Assembly: GCA_036346395.1 (NCBI GenBank)
Contig: CM070596.1
Span: forward strand, 6,493,913 to 6,557,912
Direction: 5' to 3'
DNA length: 64,000 bases
DNA from: Hsuehochloa calcarea
Taxonomy: Eukaryota > Streptophyta > Magnoliopsida > Poales > Poaceae
Position numbers and translations under genes: made by a program
Shown: piece after piece, positions 59,721 through 64,000 of the stretch
Layout of the letters: every line of letters starts with the position of its first letter
Numbering within the stretch: the stretch's first letter is position 1
Notes under the pieces: generated by a model
Database searches by the model: none
The model's input: the letters and a program-made list of their open reading frames with translations, nothing else
Told to the model about the DNA's origin: nothing

Positions 59721-61656
59721 TGTTGGATCAAACTTTGGATCTGCCCAAAATCAAACGCCAAACTCAATGTTTTAACGCACACGGGAAGAACACCACAGTT
59801 GGGCAATTTTCTTTGTATTTCTCTCTTTAAAACCCATCCTCCACAACCTGATCACATAGGCTTATATAGGCCACACACCCACACACGTACTAGTGCACAT
59901 GCAACCATGAAAACCACATCTCCCACTAACTCATGCATGCAGCCACATCTTCCACTAACTCATGCATACATGCAGCCACTAACTCCACTAAATAATTAAC
60001 TCCCTAATTATATGTGTTAATTAAGGAACCATCAAGATTACTTCTAACATTCTCCCCCGTAATCTTGATGTATTGACTCACAAGCCTAAGTCCGGTCTCC
60101 TGACGCATCTCCAAGGAGTTTTGCCGCCTTCTTGCTGACCATGCCGTCAGTAACAATTTGTTGGCGTCTTTTGCTTACCTCAGCTCCGATTGTCTTTCAC
60201 CGGTAACACAACTAGACGGCGACGGGGACTCTCACTAGAGCTTACACACATGAGAACTTGGACACACCTACAAGAACTCGTGCGCACCCACATGCATCAT
60301 CCACTGAATCACCTACATGCATGATCATAACACAAATATATGCACATATGTAACACACCCCCTACATGCACAAAGAAATAAATGACACATGCAACTCTCC
60401 TACTGTGCCAAACAACAACAAAAAACAACATGATGAACACTCCTTGTTGGCTTTAAAGCAATGCTGGCTCGTCATCAACGTCCGCTACAGCAAGAAGAGC
60501 CGTCGTCTTCTTCGACTCGTGGCACTCCCTAACAAAGTGCCCGTACTCTTGACAGTTGTAGCATTGCACTTTCACCTTGTCAAATGCATTGTTCTTCTTA
60601 CCAAAGCTGTTGCGCTCCTTGGATCGAGCCTGTCACTCGGCTTTCGTCAGTAATAGGTGCTTATCTTCGGCCCCTACACCATAAGATACCCAACGTTCTT
60701 CGTGCGCCTTCAAACGGCTGATCAACGCTTCAATCGTCATTGCCTTGAGGTCACCAAATTGCTCGATTGGGGAGACTACCAGTAGAAACTTGGCGGGGGC
60801 TGCATTAAGAAATTTCCTTACCACGTAACTCTCCATCTTCTCACCGAGCCCTCGGATTTTGTTGACGATTGTTTTCAACCGACGGCGAAGTCGTCAACCG
60901 ACTCCGATTCCTTCATGTGCAACGCCTCAAACTCTGATTTGAGGGTCTGCACCTTGGCTTCCCTCACGCGCTCGGCTCCCATGTGCATGGTCTTCAACGC
61001 CTCCCACGCAACTTTGGTCGTCTCCTTCTCAGCCAGCAGGAAGAGCGTGTCTTCTGGAACACCTTGGTAAATGGCCGCCAATGCCATTTGGTCCTTGCGT
61101 GTGTCGGTGTCGCCGGGCTCGATGGCGTTCCATACACCTTGGGCTCTCATGTACACCTTCATCTTCGTCGCCCACGTCGCATAGTTGCTCCTCGTGAGCA
61201 CGGGGTAGTGAAGCGACACCGCGGAACTCTCCTTCGTTGGTGCGCTTCCCGGTGCCGACGCCGCTGCATCAAGGATCTCCATACCTTTTGGCATGATTTT
61301 GGGCATAGACCAAGCTCTGATACTAATTGTTGGATCAAACTTTGGATCCGCCCAAAATCAAACGCCAAACTCAATGTTTTAACGCACACGGGAAGAACAC
61401 CACAGTAGGGCAATTTTCTTTGTATTTCTCTCTTTAAACCTCATCCTCCACAACCTGATCACATATGCTTATATAGGCCACACACCCACACACGTACTAG
61501 TGCACATGCAACCATGAAAACCACATCTCCCACTAACTCATGCATGCAGCCACATCTCCCACTAACTCATGCATACATGCAGCCACTAACTCCACTAAAT
61601 AATTAACTCCCTAATTATATGTGTTAATTAAGGAACCATCAAGATTACTTCTAACA
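59721..61656 (-). mobile_element. Gag-only copia mini-retrotransposon (TR-GAG type), 1.94 kb
   Basis: There is a 329-bp LTR at each end (59721-60049 and 61328-61656), starting TGTTGGATC and ending CTTCTAACA, and the target duplication CATAT at 59716-59720 and 61657-61661. Next to the right LTR the minus strand reads AGTATCAGAGC, a near match to the initiator-Met tRNA primer site (TGGTATCAGAGC). Next to the left LTR it has a polypurine tract ACGGGGGAGAA. The body codes only for Gag. By eye the LTRs differ at about six positions, so the insertion is young relative to its host. Confidence 0.95.
60453..61306 (-). pseudogene. Copia-type Gag with zinc knuckle, one frameshift
   Basis: It starts MPKIMPKGMEILDAAAS at 61306, downstream of the primer site. 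The N-terminal part contains YPVLTRSNYATWATKMKVYM (DUF4219-like) and a UBN2-like capsid region (VREAKVQTLKSEFEALHMKE). A one-base frameshift near 60876, just after GTCGG, interrupts it. The next frame continues KIRGLGEKMESYVVRKFLNA and MTIEALISRLKAHEERWVSY. Near 60555 it reads CYNCQEYGHFVREC, an intact CX2CX4HX4C knuckle, and it ends DDEPALL and a stop at 60453. There is no protease or pol. Gag would package RNA; other functions must come from a relative. Confidence 0.9.
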
Positions 61657-64000
61657 CATATTATGCAAGAAGTTAATAATAACAACATTGTCGAGGAAGT
61701 CACCAATATGCCTGATGTGGACTGTGCTTTTGATGAGGATATGTTGGACGATGACAATCCGGATCAGATGCTACGCGATGTAGAAGGGAACTACAATGAG
61801 AGAGAGTTTGGTAAATTCGAGGGCTTAATGGAGGACTTGGGGAAACATTTATTCCCTGGCTGCAAGCCGAAATAGACAAAGTTGTCATCCTGCTTGAACT
61901 ACTAAAATTGAAGGCAGGCAATGGTTGGTCTGACAAAAGTTTCATGGCGTTATTAGGTCTCCTAGCGGATATCCTTCCAGAGGGAAACGTGTTTCCCAAC
62001 ACCACCTACCAAGCCAATAAGGTTATTTGTCCATTGGGAATGGAAGTAGAAAGAATACATACATGTCCGAACGATTGTATCCTCTATTGTAAAGAGTGTG
62101 CAGACATGCATGTATGTCCCCTGTGCAAAGCATCCCGATACAAGCGTAAGAATCCTACTAAGGTGGAGCAAGGACCTCCTGCTAAGGTGTTGTGGTATCT
62201 GCCTGTAATATCACATTTGAAGCGTTTATTTGTGAACCAAAAGAAGGCAATATTGCTGCGTTGGAACTCAGAGGAGTGTAAAAAAGATGAAAAGCTAAGA
62301 CAACAGTGTAAAAAAGATGAAAAGCTAAGACACCCTGTTGATTCTACCCAGTGGAGAAACTTCGATCGGAGCTTCAAAGAGTTTGGTGTGGAACCGAGGA
62401 ATATAAGGTTAGGATTGAATACAGATGGAATGAATCCTTTCGGTAACATGAGCAACCGACATAGCACATGGCCCGTGAATCTATGTATGTACAACCTTCC
62501 TCCTTGGCTGTGTATAAAGCAGAAGTACATTTTGATGTCACTACTTATCCAAGGACTGAAGCAACCTGAGAACGATATTTATGTGTACCTAACACCATTA
62601 CTAGAAGATCATGTAACACTATGGAACGAAGGGGTACAGGTATGGGATGCACAAAAATGAGAGAATTTCACTTTACACGTCATGTTGTTCTGCACCATCA
62701 ATGATTTTCATGCCCTTAGTAACCCGTCGGGGTTCAGTACAAAAGGAGCCAAAGCGTGTCCGCACTACTTAGATAGTACCGAGAGTGTATTGCTGAACAA
62801 CTAGCGTAAAACTGTATACATGTGTCACCGTAGGTTCCTTCCGAGGATTCACCCATACCGCAAGAAGAAGAAATAATTCGATAGAAATAAGGAGGACGGT
62901 TAAGCTCTAATGGCTTTTAGAGGGAAAGAGGTCTATGATATGGTTAATGATATCGATGTTGTGCTTGGAAAGAGACGTAAATTGAGGACCCGTCAGAAAA
63001 ACATCTGGAAGAAGCGGTTATTTTTTTGGTACTTGCCTTATTGGGAGCACTTAGAGGTTTGCCATTGCATCAACGTCATGCACGTAGAGAAGAATGTATG
63101 TCATAGCTTGATTTCTCTCTTACTGAACATTACTGGCAAAACAAAGGATGGTGTCAACGCATGGCTTGACTTGGTTGATATAAACATAAGTACCAAGCTA
63201 GCACCCAAAGAGACCGATAAAGGCCGAACGTACCTTCCCCAGCTTGCTACACTTTGTCTAAGGCCGAGAGAAATAAACTGCGCTAGAGCTTGCATGGTGT
63301 GAAAGTTCCATCCGGTTACTCCGCCGGCATTAAGAAACTTATTTCTATGGAAGATTTGAAATTAATTGGTATGAAGTCTCATGATTGTCATATGCTGATG
63401 ACACAAATGCTTCCTGTTGCAATTAGGAGTATCTTGTCGAATAAGGTCTGAGTGGAAATCTTGAGGTTATGTTATTTCTTTAACTCAATTACTCAGAATG
63501 TCATCGATCCCGAAGGATTAGATGCTCTGTAGGCCGAGATGGTGACAACTTTATGTCATCTTGAGATGTATTTCCCTTCGTAATTGTTTGATATCATGGT
63601 CCATCTCATTGTACACCTTGTGAAAGAGACAAAGATATGCAGCCCTGTGTTCCTCATCATATGTACCCGTTCGAGAGGTATATGGGAATTCTCAAGTCCT
63701 ACATACAAGATTGATCTCGACCGGAGGGCAGCATCATCGAAGGTTATGCAACCGAAGAAGTCATTGAGTTCTGTGTCGACTACATTGCTCAGGTGGAACT
63801 GATAGGTGTGCCTCTATCTCGCCATGAGGGGAAACTAGAGGGTATCTGGACCATCGAAAGGAAAGCAATCACTCCCAATCTGGATATGTACGCTCAAGTC
63901 CATTTCACGGTCTTACAACACATGACTCAATTGTCCCCGTACATCGACGAGCACAAAAACATGGTACGCCAATAGAATCAAGACGGTCGGAGGTTTGGAT

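Larger units (their letters stand above)
55285..64000 (+). mobile_element. Large CACTA element, left end present, right end outside the window
   Basis: The terminus CACTATTACAAAATAGG at 55285 resembles that at 47406 over about 44 bp, including the shared TGGACG and TCTCATCA-like stretch. Subterminal hairpins run to about 55600, followed by a leader and a TNP2 gene on the plus strand. Three retroelements are nested inside: 55628-57549, about 57793-59327 and 59721-61656. Confidence 0.85.
59475..64000 (+). pseudogene. TNP2-type CACTA transposase, broken, split by a retroelement
   Basis: The start near 59475 lines up with the conserved N-terminus seen at 8029. KKEIKFMYCPYINCGN follows, then a retroelement insertion (59721-61656), after which the frame resumes: MPDVDCAFDEDMLDDDNPDQ (61709), LLGLLADILPEGNVFPNTTY, CPLCKASRYKRKNP, RLGLNTDGMNPFGNMSNRHS and CMYNLPPWLCIKQKYILMSL. 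A TGA at 62658 and further in-frame stops follow, although the sequence remains readable (MLFCTINDFHALSNPSGF, CHCINVMHVEKNVCHSLISL). DUF4218-like sequence is at 63580-64000 (MFDIMVHLIVHLVKETKIC). A 30-bp in-frame tandem duplication is at 62277-62336. The gene runs past the window edge. Confidence 0.85.

Overview
This is nuclear DNA from a grass, most likely Oryza or a close relative. The evidence is a dense nest of plant transposons of rice-like families: CACTA elements with ACAGACGG/CCGTCTGT subterminal hairpins, SIRE-like Ty1-copia LTRs, a Ty3-gypsy element with LTRs of about 3.5 kb, a RIRE1/BARE-like copia LTR and MITEs. I see no intact host gene, no rRNA or tRNA gene and no CRISPR array. 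Almost every base that can be assigned belongs to a mobile element. The two host-gene signals are broken fragments that look captured by, or stranded inside, a CACTA element.

Layout. 1-8443: CACTA material on the minus strand, with a TNP1-like/C48-protease gene (about 740-3721) and a TNP2 transposase gene (about 4860-8029), each bounded by arrays of subterminal repeats. 8444-19451: a SIRE-like copia retrotransposon, minus strand, target-site duplication (TSD) GTGAT, inserted in the CACTA end and carrying a misplaced second copy of the CACTA flank (17355-17819). 19452-21716: the CACTA end continues in the opposite direction as repeated promoter/leader units, two of them followed by long hairpins. 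About 21717-44937: what may be one large second-family CACTA (ACACTCGGGA repeats, right TIR TTTCTAGTAGTG). It holds a fragment of an RNA polymerase II subunit 3 gene, a TNP2 remnant and three exons of a nucleotide-sugar transporter gene. It has been invaded by a solo gypsy LTR (22011-25774, TSD TGGTG), a gag-only gypsy element with two giant LTRs (29291-38612, TSD CGTTC), a solo copia-type LTR (41059-42837, TSD AAACT) and two MITEs. 44941-47088 is unassigned. 47089-52160: a truncated Tat-like gypsy element whose LTR is split by a complete 2.8-kb CACTA (47406-50184, TSD TAG). 52160-55000: a truncated minus-strand gypsy polyprotein. 55285-64000: a third CACTA running off the right edge, split by a solo LTR (55628-57549, TSD AGACC), a RIRE1-like LTR and a gag-only mini-retrotransposon (59721-61656, TSD CATAT).

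The elements interact mainly by nesting: CACTA elements are the older layer and LTR elements sit inside them. Five insertions have exact 5-bp TSDs and one CACTA has an exact 3-bp TSD, so those boundaries are solid. Most coding regions are broken by frameshifts. Comparison of the paired 3.5-kb LTRs shows perfect AT-rich stretches and many small indels around CG/CCGG, so part of that breakage may be sequencing error at methylated cytosines rather than real decay. Identity calls are from reading translations and motifs by eye; no database search was run.
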